From Sphingobacteriales bacterium 44-61 (GTDB taxonomy: Bacteria; Bacteroidota; Bacteroidia; Chitinophagales; Chitinophagaceae): DNA of 64,000 bases. The notes beneath the pieces are model-generated. The model saw nothing but the letters and a program-made list of their open reading frames with translations. It ran no database searches and was not told the origin of the DNA. Location: positions 170,405-234,404 of the forward strand of contig MKTW01000010.1 in assembly GCA_001898405.1 (NCBI GenBank), read 5' to 3'. The position numbers and the translations under genes were made by a program. This document shows, piece after piece, positions 51,385 to 58,984 of this stretch. The number at the start of each line of letters is the position of its first letter. Position 1 is the stretch's first letter.

Positions 51385-51933
51385 TTGGAGCCTGTAACCA
51401 ACATACTAATTGCAGTGGTAAAACAAGCTGGCGAGGGCGACGAAAAGGCCCAAAACCTGCTTTACCGGCAATATGCCAAAGCGATGTTCAATATCTGCAT
51501 GCGGATGGCAGCCAACCGGCAGGATGCAGAAGATCTTTTACAGGAATCGTTTGTGCTGGCTTTTAAAAACCTGAAGCAATTAAAACAGGAAGTCAATTTC
51601 GGGGGCTGGTTAAAGCGGATCGTAATAAATGAATGTGTCCGCTACAGTAAGAAGAAAGTGCACTGGAAAGAACTGGAAGAACATCATTATGAATTACCCG
51701 AAAATGACCAGGCAGAATGGATCATGGAAATATCTTTTGAACGGGTGAATGAGGAAATAAAAAAACTGCCCCAGGCCTGCCGCACTGTTTTTAACCTGTA
51801 CGCCCTGGAAGATTATTCACATAAAGAAATAGCCGGAACACTGGGGATTTCTGAATCAACATCAAAGAGCCAGTATCACCGTGCCAGGCAATTATTAAAA
51901 GAACGTATTCTGAAACCTCAGATCAATGGATGA
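51385..51933 (+). CDS. ECF RNA polymerase sigma factor
   Basis: A sigma-70 ECF factor of 182 residues from TTG 51385. Longer in-frame starts (to 51208) run through sequence overlapping the lipase gene that does not look like protein, and no ATG lies between. Region 2: NLLYRQYAKAMFNICMRMAA, DAEDLLQESFVLAFKNL, NFGGWLKRIVINECVRYSKK. Region 4: CRTVFNLYALEDYSHKEIAG and ISESTSKSQYHRARQLL. Overlaps the anti-sigma gene by 8 bases. This operon continues with two or three envelope genes, the probable targets. Confidence 0.9.
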   Translation: MEPVTNILIAVVKQAGEGDEKAQNLLYRQYAKAMFNICMRMAANRQDAEDLLQESFVLAFKNLKQLKQEVNFGGWLKRIVINECVRYSKKKVHWKELEEHHYELPENDQAEWIMEISFERVNEEIKKLPQACRTVFNLYALEDYSHKEIAGTLGISESTSKSQYHRARQLLKERILKPQING

Positions 51934-52681
51934 ACTGAAAAAATATTTACAGAACAATCGCGGTCATATTGATACCGATATGCCTGATGAGGAACTCTGG
52001 AAAGGAGTGAAGGACAGCCTTCATCCCCCCGCCACCATTCCCCTGTTCGTGAAATGGATGACAGCTGCCTGCCTGGTGCTCGCGGTGGGAACAGGCATTT
52101 ATTTCTTTACACATCCCGCTAAGAAAATACTGGTGACGGACATATCATCCAGCGATACATCTTCTGCAACTGCTCCTGCCGATACAATTGCAGTTGAAGG
52201 GAAAAATGCTGAAAAACAATCACTACTTCCGGTTGCTGTAGAGAAAGAGCCCGTAATAGTTCATAAGAAAAAACCAGCTCTGAAGAATACTGTTATAGCT
52301 TCCCGAAAGGAGAGGCAAACCAAACCAGTGCCTCTGCCAGCGCCCCTGTATGGGTTTGAGGGAATTGAAGCAAGCTATGCTACCATGCTCGATATTCAAC
52401 TGGAACGTTTACGAACGCAGCCTATTTATGCCGAGGACCCTGCGTATTTCCACCTGTTTAAAAAACAGTTTGCTGACCTGGCCAGGGATGAAGAACAGGT
52501 GAAACGGCAGCTTAAGCTAAACCCATATGATGAAACCCTGCTGGAGGAACTGATCACTATTTACCAGCGGAAAATAGCCGTATTAAAGCAATTGCAATTT
52601 GAAATAAATAAAATGAATAACAAGGTGAAGCAGAGCAATGCCGGCTTGCTGCTGCAGAAGCCTTCTTATATCACCCTTTAA
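51926..52681 (+). CDS. Membrane anti-sigma-type protein
   Basis: A 251-residue protein with a 40-residue cytoplasmic N-terminus (PDEELWKGVKDSLH), one TM helix (FVKWMTAACLVLAVGTGIYF, residues about 42-62), a Ser/Thr/Lys-rich linker and a C-terminal helical part with a coiled-coil-like stretch (LLEELITIYQRKIAVLKQLQ). The overlap with the sigma gene and this architecture suggest the cognate anti-sigma factor. There is no ZAS motif. Structurally similar in layout to the 8679-9482 protein of this window. Confidence 0.6.
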   Translation: MDELKKYLQNNRGHIDTDMPDEELWKGVKDSLHPPATIPLFVKWMTAACLVLAVGTGIYFFTHPAKKILVTDISSSDTSSATAPADTIAVEGKNAEKQSLLPVAVEKEPVIVHKKKPALKNTVIASRKERQTKPVPLPAPLYGFEGIEASYATMLDIQLERLRTQPIYAEDPAYFHLFKKQFADLARDEEQVKRQLKLNPYDETLLEELITIYQRKIAVLKQLQFEINKMNNKVKQSNAGLLLQKPSYITL

Positions 52682-52690
52682 AGTATAGCC

Positions 52691-54097
52691 ATGAATAAAA
52701 AAATCGTATCATTCCTGGTAACAGCAATAATCATGGTATTGGCCCAGCCAATACTGGCACAGCAACAGAGGAACCGGACCAATAAAAATACGGTCGTTAC
52801 AAAGCCATCGTCAGATACTGTCATAGTTGCCAACACCGTGTTGAAGGAGTTGGCGCAGGAATTACCTGCAGACAAGAGCGCTGTCATAAAAATCGTGAAC
52901 ACTACCTGCAACCTGGATATCCGCCCATGGGCCGAAGCCAAAGTGCGAATGGTGACCTCGGTTTACGTAGCAGAAGAAAAAGCCGATAAGATCACCCCGG
53001 AGGAAATGATGGAAAATGCGGGTATTATTTTTAAATCTTTTGGCAATCGCGTGGACATCCAAACACGCGCTTCTTTTGAAAACGAACGCCCCAGCCTCTA
53101 TCAGCGGATACGCAACTCGAGCAGTAATGTATCGCAGGACATGGCGGAGAATCATTCTCTAACGTCATCTCTTTTTAATACCACTCAGGAACCAGTCAGG
53201 TGGAATATAACAGGCCCCAGCACACGGCAGAAAATGACATTATATATTCCTAAAGGATGTAAGCTGGATATTGACAATAGGAACACCAGTGTTATCATCA
53301 ATGATGATATCAATGACGCACGTTTCAAACTCAATCATTCCAACCTTGATGCCAGGAATTTCGGAAAAGTGTATATCACAGCAGAATATTTCGCGATCAA
53401 TATTTCGGATGTACAGGAGGCAGAACTTGAACTGGAGAATGGCAATTTTACCGGTGGTATCCTTCAAACGCTTGACCTTGATTCAAAATCTTCCGAGATA
53501 GATTATGAAAGCGGTATGTCGTTGTACCTGCGCAGCCAGAATGATCGCATAGCTGTGGACCAGATCTTTAAAGTATCCGGGCGGAAATTGTATGGCGATC
53601 TTCGTATCGGAAAACTTCTCAACGAACTGGATGTTGAAGGCCTGAATGCTGATATCAGGATCCGGAGTATTTCTCCGCTTACAGAGAAGATCAAAATTGT
53701 TGACCAGTATGCTGACCTACGGTTGCCTGTAAAAAATATCACGAACTATGCCGTTCTTTTCAAAGGAGAAAAATCTACTGTGTTCACTCCTTTTGAAAAG
53801 GTGGCGGTCCTCGATCCTATTGCGACAAAAGAGGAACAGAAAACTGCAGGAAAACCAGCGACTACCCGGAAATCGCAAATGGAAATCCATCCACTGCCAA
53901 AGGAAGTTGATGGTATGACGCCGGCTGAAAGGCAACGATACCTGTTTGAACTGATAAAAAAAGATTCTCCGAATTCCAATGCATCTTTTTTGGGAGAAAG
54001 GGCTCCGTCCCAGTTCAAAGCATCCAACGGCGATACCACCGGGAAGCATACCAGGTTTGACATCACCTGCAATCAATGCTCTGTTGATTTCAAATAG
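52691..54097 (+). CDS. Exported DUF4097-like beta-helix protein
   Basis: A 468-residue exported protein (signal peptide FLVTAIIMVLAQPILAQ). Residues about 60-350 repeat short beta strands with Asp/Asn turns: CNLDIRPWAEAKVRMVTSVY, CKLDIDNRNTSVIINDDIND, ELELENGNFTGGILQTLDL and DLRIGKLLNELDVEGLNADI. This is the pattern of DUF4097 putative adhesin proteins, which form right-handed beta-helices. The C-terminal end has CNQCSVDF. It is 9 bases downstream of the anti-sigma-type gene and upstream of the receptor gene, so it is probably under that ECF factor. Role unknown. Confidence 0.7.
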   Translation: MNKKIVSFLVTAIIMVLAQPILAQQQRNRTNKNTVVTKPSSDTVIVANTVLKELAQELPADKSAVIKIVNTTCNLDIRPWAEAKVRMVTSVYVAEEKADKITPEEMMENAGIIFKSFGNRVDIQTRASFENERPSLYQRIRNSSSNVSQDMAENHSLTSSLFNTTQEPVRWNITGPSTRQKMTLYIPKGCKLDIDNRNTSVIINDDINDARFKLNHSNLDARNFGKVYITAEYFAINISDVQEAELELENGNFTGGILQTLDLDSKSSEIDYESGMSLYLRSQNDRIAVDQIFKVSGRKLYGDLRIGKLLNELDVEGLNADIRIRSISPLTEKIKIVDQYADLRLPVKNITNYAVLFKGEKSTVFTPFEKVAVLDPIATKEEQKTAGKPATTRKSQMEIHPLPKEVDGMTPAERQRYLFELIKKDSPNSNASFLGERAPSQFKASNGDTTGKHTRFDITCNQCSVDFK

Positions 54098-54187
54098 AGC
54101 TTAATCCCTTTTTTAAGGCTGCAATAACAGACCCTTTCAGGGAAGGGGGCTTTATTGCCCTGCCTGATCACTCCACAACCACACAGC

Positions 54188-56623
54188 ATGGGCAACCTTT
54201 ATCAATATATTCTGAAGCTGGTAACTGTTATCGGGTTACTGGCAGGTGCTTACGACACTAAAGCACAACAAAAAACAAAGATCACCGGATTGCTGCAAGA
54301 CAGTGCCAATGGCAAGCCCGTAGCCTGGGCAACAGTTGGCCTGTATAAAGCTATCAATACACAAAAGCCTTTGCAAAATATATTTTCCAACGGCAAAGGG
54401 AAATTTGAGTTCACAGAAGTTGATACCGGGCATTATGTTGTGATAATTACTTACACTGGTTTTCATGAAAAAGAATACCCGGTAAAGATCGATACCGGAA
54501 AGTTACTGGTTGAACTTGAACCGATCGTCCTTTCCCCTGATGCCCGTCAACTGGGTGCAGTAGTGGTAACGGCTGCTGTGCGCAAGCCATTACTGGAGCA
54601 GGAAGATGAGAAGATGATCTTCAACGCAGAGGCAGATCCTTCTGTGGAAGGGTTAACAGCTGCTGATGTACTAAGAAAAACGCCATTTGTTTCAGTGGAT
54701 GGAGAAGGCAATGTTCAACTGAATGGCCAAACAAATTTTAAGGTATTGTTGAATGGGAAAGAAACAGCCATGTTTACAAAGAACCTGAAGGATGCTATCC
54801 GTTCTTTTCCTGCGAGCCTGATCAAAAAAATAGAAGTGAGCACCACTCCTTCTTCCAAATATGATGGTGAAGGAGTAGGCGGGATTATCAATATCATTAC
54901 TCAGAAAAAAATAGTGGGTTATAATGGCAATGCCGGTATCAGCTATAATACCCTTCGTACCTACAGTGGAAGCGCCAGCCTGAACTTCAAGTATGGAAAG
55001 TTTGGTTTGTCTGCTTATTATGGGGCTTACAACGGGCGGCCTCCGGTCAGTAACCTGTCAAGCGAAACAGAATCATTGAACCCCGTTGCTTTCCACAAGC
55101 GTATTTCCAATGGCGTCAATAAGGGAAAGTATTTTTATAACTACGGTAATATGGAACTAGCCTGGGATATGGACAGTCTTAATGTATTAAGTCTGTATGC
55201 AGGGCTGAGTGGCGGTAATGGAAATTCCACTACAGATACCCGTTATGATATGGTACTTCCAGGCAATGCAGGCACGGAAACAAGTTACCTGTCAAGTAGT
55301 ACCCGGTACGATTACCCGGCTTATTATCTCGGTCTGGACTATGTCAGAAAATTTAAAAAACGGGAAGGAAAGGAATTTTCTTTGAAAGCTTATTACGATG
55401 ATGCGAGGGACAACAATTATTTCTTCAGCGAGCAGAATACACGAAATGGCGACCGCTTTACTGTTAATGACAACCAGGCTCCCAATAAGCAAATCACTTT
55501 GAATGCTGATTTCACACAGCCGTTCAAGAACGGCAGTAAAATGGAAGCCGGGCTTAAATCGATCTTCCGCCAGGCTTCTTCAGATTATCTCAGCCAGATC
55601 AAGTATGATAAAGACCAGGAGTATGCTGAAGACATTGGCAATACCAACAACTTTAAGTATCGCCAAAATGTATACAGCGTTTTCGCTACCTATTCCTTCA
55701 AATGGAAGAACATCAGTTTTAAGCTGGGCAGCCGTTTTGAGCAAACACATATTGTGGGAGATTTCAGCAAAACAACTACAAGGGTATTGCAGGATTATGG
55801 CACATTCATGCCTAATATCTATCTCTCACGCAAGTTCAGCAAAATACATACTGTATCGTTATCCTATACCAAACGGCTGCGGCGCCCGTATATCTGGGAC
55901 CTGAATCCCTTTGTGTCTAATGTAGATTCATTCAATATCAGTTATGGCAACCCCAAACTCGGTCCTGATATCATTCACATTGTTGAAGCAGGATATTCGG
56001 TGTTTAAAGGCAATACGAATATCAATATCCGGTTTTCCCAGAGCTTTAGTAACCGCCAAATTGTGACATATACAGAGTTTAATGAGGCCACAGGCGTAGC
56101 AGCATCTGTAGTCGACAATGCAGGCATTTCCCGTGTAACGGGATTGAACCTGAACGTATCCACTAAATTCAGTAAAAAACTGAGTTTTAGTGTGAATTCA
56201 GGACTGCGTTATACTTTTTTGAAAAACCGTTTCCGGCCTGATCAGCGGAATGATGGAATAGGTGGGTTTAATAGTACTAATCTTACCTACCAGGTTACAA
56301 AGAAATGGACCGGTTATGTTTCTGCATATTACTGGATCTCCGATCCTCAATTGCAGGGACAGGCCGGGAGGAATTTTACTCACTCCATCGGCACTAATTA
56401 CAAGCTTTTCAAGGAAAAAGTTACGGCAGGGATCGTAGCCAATAACCTGTTCAGTAAATATTATAACTGGAGGAGCAATTACCGGGATGAAAATTTTATC
56501 CGTAGTAATTTAAGATGGAATATACAGCGTGCTATTACATTCAGCCTGCGCTGGAATTTTGGAAAACTGACAGAGAATGTATCGAGAAGGAGAGGGGTTT
56601 CGAATGATGATATAACGAAATAA
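54188..56623 (+). CDS. TonB-dependent receptor (outer membrane beta-barrel family)
   Basis: An 811-residue outer membrane protein. Signal peptide with LVTVIGLLAGAYDTKAQQ; ATG 54188. Domains: CarboxypepD-like (TKITGLLQDSANGKPVAWAT, KGKFEFTEVDTGHYVVIITY), plug (AADVLRKTPFVSVDGEGNVQ, LIKKIEVSTTPSSKYDGEGV), and a C-terminal barrel of the OMP_b-brl_3 type with many alternating aromatic strands (WDMDSLNVLSLYAGLSGGNG). This family has no matching SusD. It is the last gene of the sigma operon or a separate unit after a 90-base gap. Substrate unknown. Confidence 0.9.
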   Translation: MGNLYQYILKLVTVIGLLAGAYDTKAQQKTKITGLLQDSANGKPVAWATVGLYKAINTQKPLQNIFSNGKGKFEFTEVDTGHYVVIITYTGFHEKEYPVKIDTGKLLVELEPIVLSPDARQLGAVVVTAAVRKPLLEQEDEKMIFNAEADPSVEGLTAADVLRKTPFVSVDGEGNVQLNGQTNFKVLLNGKETAMFTKNLKDAIRSFPASLIKKIEVSTTPSSKYDGEGVGGIINIITQKKIVGYNGNAGISYNTLRTYSGSASLNFKYGKFGLSAYYGAYNGRPPVSNLSSETESLNPVAFHKRISNGVNKGKYFYNYGNMELAWDMDSLNVLSLYAGLSGGNGNSTTDTRYDMVLPGNAGTETSYLSSSTRYDYPAYYLGLDYVRKFKKREGKEFSLKAYYDDARDNNYFFSEQNTRNGDRFTVNDNQAPNKQITLNADFTQPFKNGSKMEAGLKSIFRQASSDYLSQIKYDKDQEYAEDIGNTNNFKYRQNVYSVFATYSFKWKNISFKLGSRFEQTHIVGDFSKTTTRVLQDYGTFMPNIYLSRKFSKIHTVSLSYTKRLRRPYIWDLNPFVSNVDSFNISYGNPKLGPDIIHIVEAGYSVFKGNTNINIRFSQSFSNRQIVTYTEFNEATGVAASVVDNAGISRVTGLNLNVSTKFSKKLSFSVNSGLRYTFLKNRFRPDQRNDGIGGFNSTNLTYQVTKKWTGYVSAYYWISDPQLQGQAGRNFTHSIGTNYKLFKEKVTAGIVANNLFSKYYNWRSNYRDENFIRSNLRWNIQRAITFSLRWNFGKLTENVSRRRGVSNDDITK

Positions 56624-56643
56624 AAATCATCTTCTACCTGTGT

Positions 56644-56776
56644 TGTCACCCCGGCCCTGGTTCCGGAGAATAGCAGGTATAGTACATTAAGAGCCGGTGT
56701 CTCCTCAACGTTGAGGAGACACCGGCTCTTATATTCTTTAAACTTGTATGTGTCCTGAACCAGGGCCGGGGTGACA
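56644..56776. repeat. Nested palindromic repeat between convergent genes
   Basis: Outer 20-bp arms 56644-56663 and 56757-56776 are perfectly complementary. Between them 56688-56731 is a 44-bp perfect palindrome centred on AACGTT. The whole 133-base unit lies between the TonB receptor and mdh ends. It could be a terminator, a miniature mobile repeat or a cruciform. Confidence 0.7.
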
Positions 56777-56804
56777 GCGGGAAGCAGCACCCGGCCAACG
56801 ACAC

Positions 56805-57734
56805 TTACAGCGTTTTCAGTACATCGTTCATGCTTCTTACTGCTGCAGCGCTCTTATCAAATTCAGCTTGCTCTGCTGCATTCAGCTTGAAGTCGATGAT
56901 CTTTTCCCAGCCGTTTTTACCAATAGTAACCGGTACGCCCAGGCAGATATCTTTTTGTCCGTATTCGCCATCGAGGGCAACGCAGCAGGTAAACAGTTTT
57001 TTCTCATCGCGTACAATAGCTTCAACCAGGGCTGCTCCGGCTGCGCCAGGTGCATACCAGGCAGAAGTGCCGATCAGTTTGGTCAGTGTGGCACCGCCAA
57101 CCATTGTATCGGCAACGATTTGTTTTTGCTGTTCTTCACTCAGGAACTGTGTAACCGGAACTGAATTCCAGGTTGCCAGGCGGATCAGCGGGATCATGGT
57201 GGTATCGCCATGACCACCCACTACTACAGCATTAAGATCAGCAGGGCTGCATCCCAGGTGCTGGCTCAGCTGATATTTAAAGCGGCTGCTGTCGAGCGTG
57301 CCACCCATACCAATGATGCGGTTTTTGGGAAGGCCGGTAGATTGCAGTGCCAGGTAGGTCATGGTATCCATCGGATTGCTGATCACAATAATGATGGCAT
57401 TGGGAGAATGTTTCAGAATGTTTTCTGTTACGCCTTTTACGATACCGGCATTCACACCGATCAGTTCTTCACGCGTCATACCGGGTTTACGGGGCAAACC
57501 GGAAGTGATCACTACCACATCGCTACCGGCTGTTTTGCTATAATCGTTGGTAGATCCGGTGATCTTTGTATCAAATCCCAGCAGGGCCGCAGTCTGCATC
57601 ATATCCTGTGCTTTTCCTTCGGCAATCCCTTCTTTGATGTCGAGCAAAACAAGTTCAGTCGCTAATTCTTTCCGGGCGATATTATCGGCACAAGTGGCTC
57701 CTACTGCTCCTGCACCTACAACAGTTACTTTCAT
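56805..57734 (-). CDS. mdh: Malate dehydrogenase
   Basis: A 309-residue NAD-dependent malate dehydrogenase of the LDH-like type. The start MKVTVVGAGAVGATCADNIA is the Rossmann loop. Other features: ELVLLDIKEG, the active loop region SGLPRKPGMTREEL with substrate arginines, VISNPMDTMTY, the HG catalytic segment VVGGHGDTTMIPL (His) and the adjacent Asp/Arg pair. It oxidises malate to oxaloacetate in the citric acid cycle. Gene alone with its own flanks; downstream is the nested palindrome. Confidence 0.96.
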   Translation of the reverse strand: MKVTVVGAGAVGATCADNIARKELATELVLLDIKEGIAEGKAQDMMQTAALLGFDTKITGSTNDYSKTAGSDVVVITSGLPRKPGMTREELIGVNAGIVKGVTENILKHSPNAIIIVISNPMDTMTYLALQSTGLPKNRIIGMGGTLDSSRFKYQLSQHLGCSPADLNAVVVGGHGDTTMIPLIRLATWNSVPVTQFLSEEQQKQIVADTMVGGATLTKLIGTSAWYAPGAAGAALVEAIVRDEKKLFTCCVALDGEYGQKDICLGVPVTIGKNGWEKIIDFKLNAAEQAEFDKSAAAVRSMNDVLKTL

Positions 57735-57844
57735 GAATGAAGTTTTTAGAGAATGAGGAAATTAGTTCTGCCACCCGCGGGGAAGCGGGACTTGGCGGGG
57801 GCAAAGGTAAAAGAAAGTTTCCCGTTTGGGAGGTCAAAACAAAG

Positions 57845-58369
57845 TTATTTCTTTAGCTCTTCCAGTACTTTGTCCATTGGCATCGACCCTTCAAAAACCG
57901 AGATAAGCTCCTGTTTTTTATTATAAAATGCCAGGAAAGGGAAGGAGCGGATATTGAAAAAAACAGGCAGCATGAAGTTGGAATCCTTGCCCATCTTAAT
58001 ATTCTTGTATTTGCTCAGGCCGTAATGATTATAATACTCCTTCATCTTGTCGAAGGCCATAGGAGTGGCCATGATGATCTGTACATTATTGAAGTCATTA
58101 ATACGCTTGATCAGTTCTTCTGTTTCATGCTTGCAATGATCACAATCGGGGCTGAACAGCATGATCATCGTTGGCTTTTTCTTGCTCAGGTTTTCTTTGG
58201 TGAGAGTTGTGACACTATCTGTCAGTAATAGCTTAAAAGGCGGCACGTTCGGGAATTTCTTATAGGAAGGAATTGCTGAAGCGTCCTGCTGGGCCATTCC
58301 GTTAAAACTTACCAAGAGACCGAGGATTATTACGAGTGTGCTGATGCGGATACGTTTTACTGTTTTCAT
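57845..58369 (-). CDS. Exported thioredoxin-fold protein with CxxC
   Basis: A 174-residue exported protein (signal TLVIILGLLVSFNGMAQ). The thioredoxin-like core contains MIMLFSPDCDHCKHETEELI with the CDHC redox motif, and a cis-Pro-like FNIRSFPFLAFY. It fits a TlpA/DsbE-like periplasmic thiol-disulfide protein. Family assignment beyond the fold is unsure. It lies divergent from the blaI-like gene, with a 28-bp perfect hairpin in between. Confidence 0.82.
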   Translation of the reverse strand: MKTVKRIRISTLVIILGLLVSFNGMAQQDASAIPSYKKFPNVPPFKLLLTDSVTTLTKENLSKKKPTMIMLFSPDCDHCKHETEELIKRINDFNNVQIIMATPMAFDKMKEYYNHYGLSKYKNIKMGKDSNFMLPVFFNIRSFPFLAFYNKKQELISVFEGSMPMDKVLEELKK

Positions 58370-58435
58370 CTCCCGTGATTTTATTCAAAGAAACGAATTT
58401 TATGCCCACCGGGATAACAATATCCCCACTATTCC

Positions 58436-58498
58436 CTTTGTGCTCTTTGTTGTCTTGGTGGGAAGTTGCCTCCCACCAAGACAACAAAGAGCACAAAG
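58436..58498. repeat. 28-bp perfect hairpin repeat (copy 1 of a dispersed family)
   Basis: Arms 58436-58463 and 58471-58498 are perfectly complementary with a 7-base loop. The right arm (CCACCAAGACAACAAAGA...) resembles the repeat at 63492-63538, so a dispersed ACAAAGA-type intergenic repeat is present. It lies in a divergent promoter region, so is not a normal terminator. Confidence 0.7.
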
Positions 58499-58576
58499 AA
58501 TAATGAGTAAAATAAGAGCAGATTTTAGAGGGGTGCAGGCAATTTTAACATTTTCAGGGAAAGAAAATTTGGTTAT

Positions 58577-58613
58577 CTACGAATAATTCGTAAAATTTAC
58601 GAAAATTTCGTAG
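58577..58613. promoter_or_regulatory. Double palindromic BlaI-type operator
   Basis: TACGAATAATTCGTA (58578-58592) and TACGAAAATTTCGTA (58598-58612) are both perfect 7+1+7 palindromes. Their centres (58585, 58605) are exactly 20 bases apart, and the second ends 3 bases before the start codon of the BlaI-like gene. This is the layout expected for a dimeric winged-helix repressor that controls itself and the M56 gene. Confidence 0.75.
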
Positions 58614-58615
58614 AC

Positions 58616-58975
58616 ATGGAGAAGTTAACTTACCAGGAAGAAGAGGCCATGCTGGCTATCTGGAAAGCCGGCGAAGGGAATATCAAATCCTTCATGGAGC
58701 AAATGGATACCTCATTGCCTTATACAACCGTGGCTTCCACGATAAAGAACCTGGAAAAGAAAGGTTATCTCGGCAGCCGCCTTTTGGGCAACACTTATTT
58801 GTATAAGGCCATTATTTCAGAAGAGGAATACAAAAAGAAATTTATGGGAAACGTGGTGAAAGAATACTTTGATAACTCTTATAAAGAGCTGGTGAATTTT
58901 TTTGTGGAGCAGAAAAAATTATCAGCCCGTGAACTGAAAGAGATCATCGAGATGATTGAAAAAGGAAACAAATAA
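58616..58975 (+). CDS. BlaI/MecI-family transcriptional repressor
   Basis: A 119-residue winged-helix repressor of normal BlaI length. The HTH is seen in LTYQEEEAMLAIWKAGEGNI and the recognition part LPYTTVASTIKNLEKKGYLG, the wing in LGNTYLYKAIISEEEY, and the C-terminal dimerisation helices follow. In BlaI/MecI systems the repressor is cleaved after the M56 sensor is triggered, often by beta-lactams. In Bacteroidota the pair occurs at many non-lactamase loci. Two palindromes precede the ATG. It is 9 bases upstream of the M56 gene. Confidence 0.93.
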   Translation: MEKLTYQEEEAMLAIWKAGEGNIKSFMEQMDTSLPYTTVASTIKNLEKKGYLGSRLLGNTYLYKAIISEEEYKKKFMGNVVKEYFDNSYKELVNFFVEQKKLSARELKEIIEMIEKGNK

Positions 58976-58984
58976 ATTCTTCCC

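Noticed and set aside
54099-54165. Imperfect hairpin between the DUF4097-like gene and the TonB receptor
   Set aside because: Stems are short and mismatched; it may attenuate transcription, but the evidence is too weak for a terminator call.
57772-57802. GC-rich inverted segment upstream of mdh as a terminator
   Set aside because: Only 5-bp arms pair and no T-run follows on the minus strand; too weak to list.
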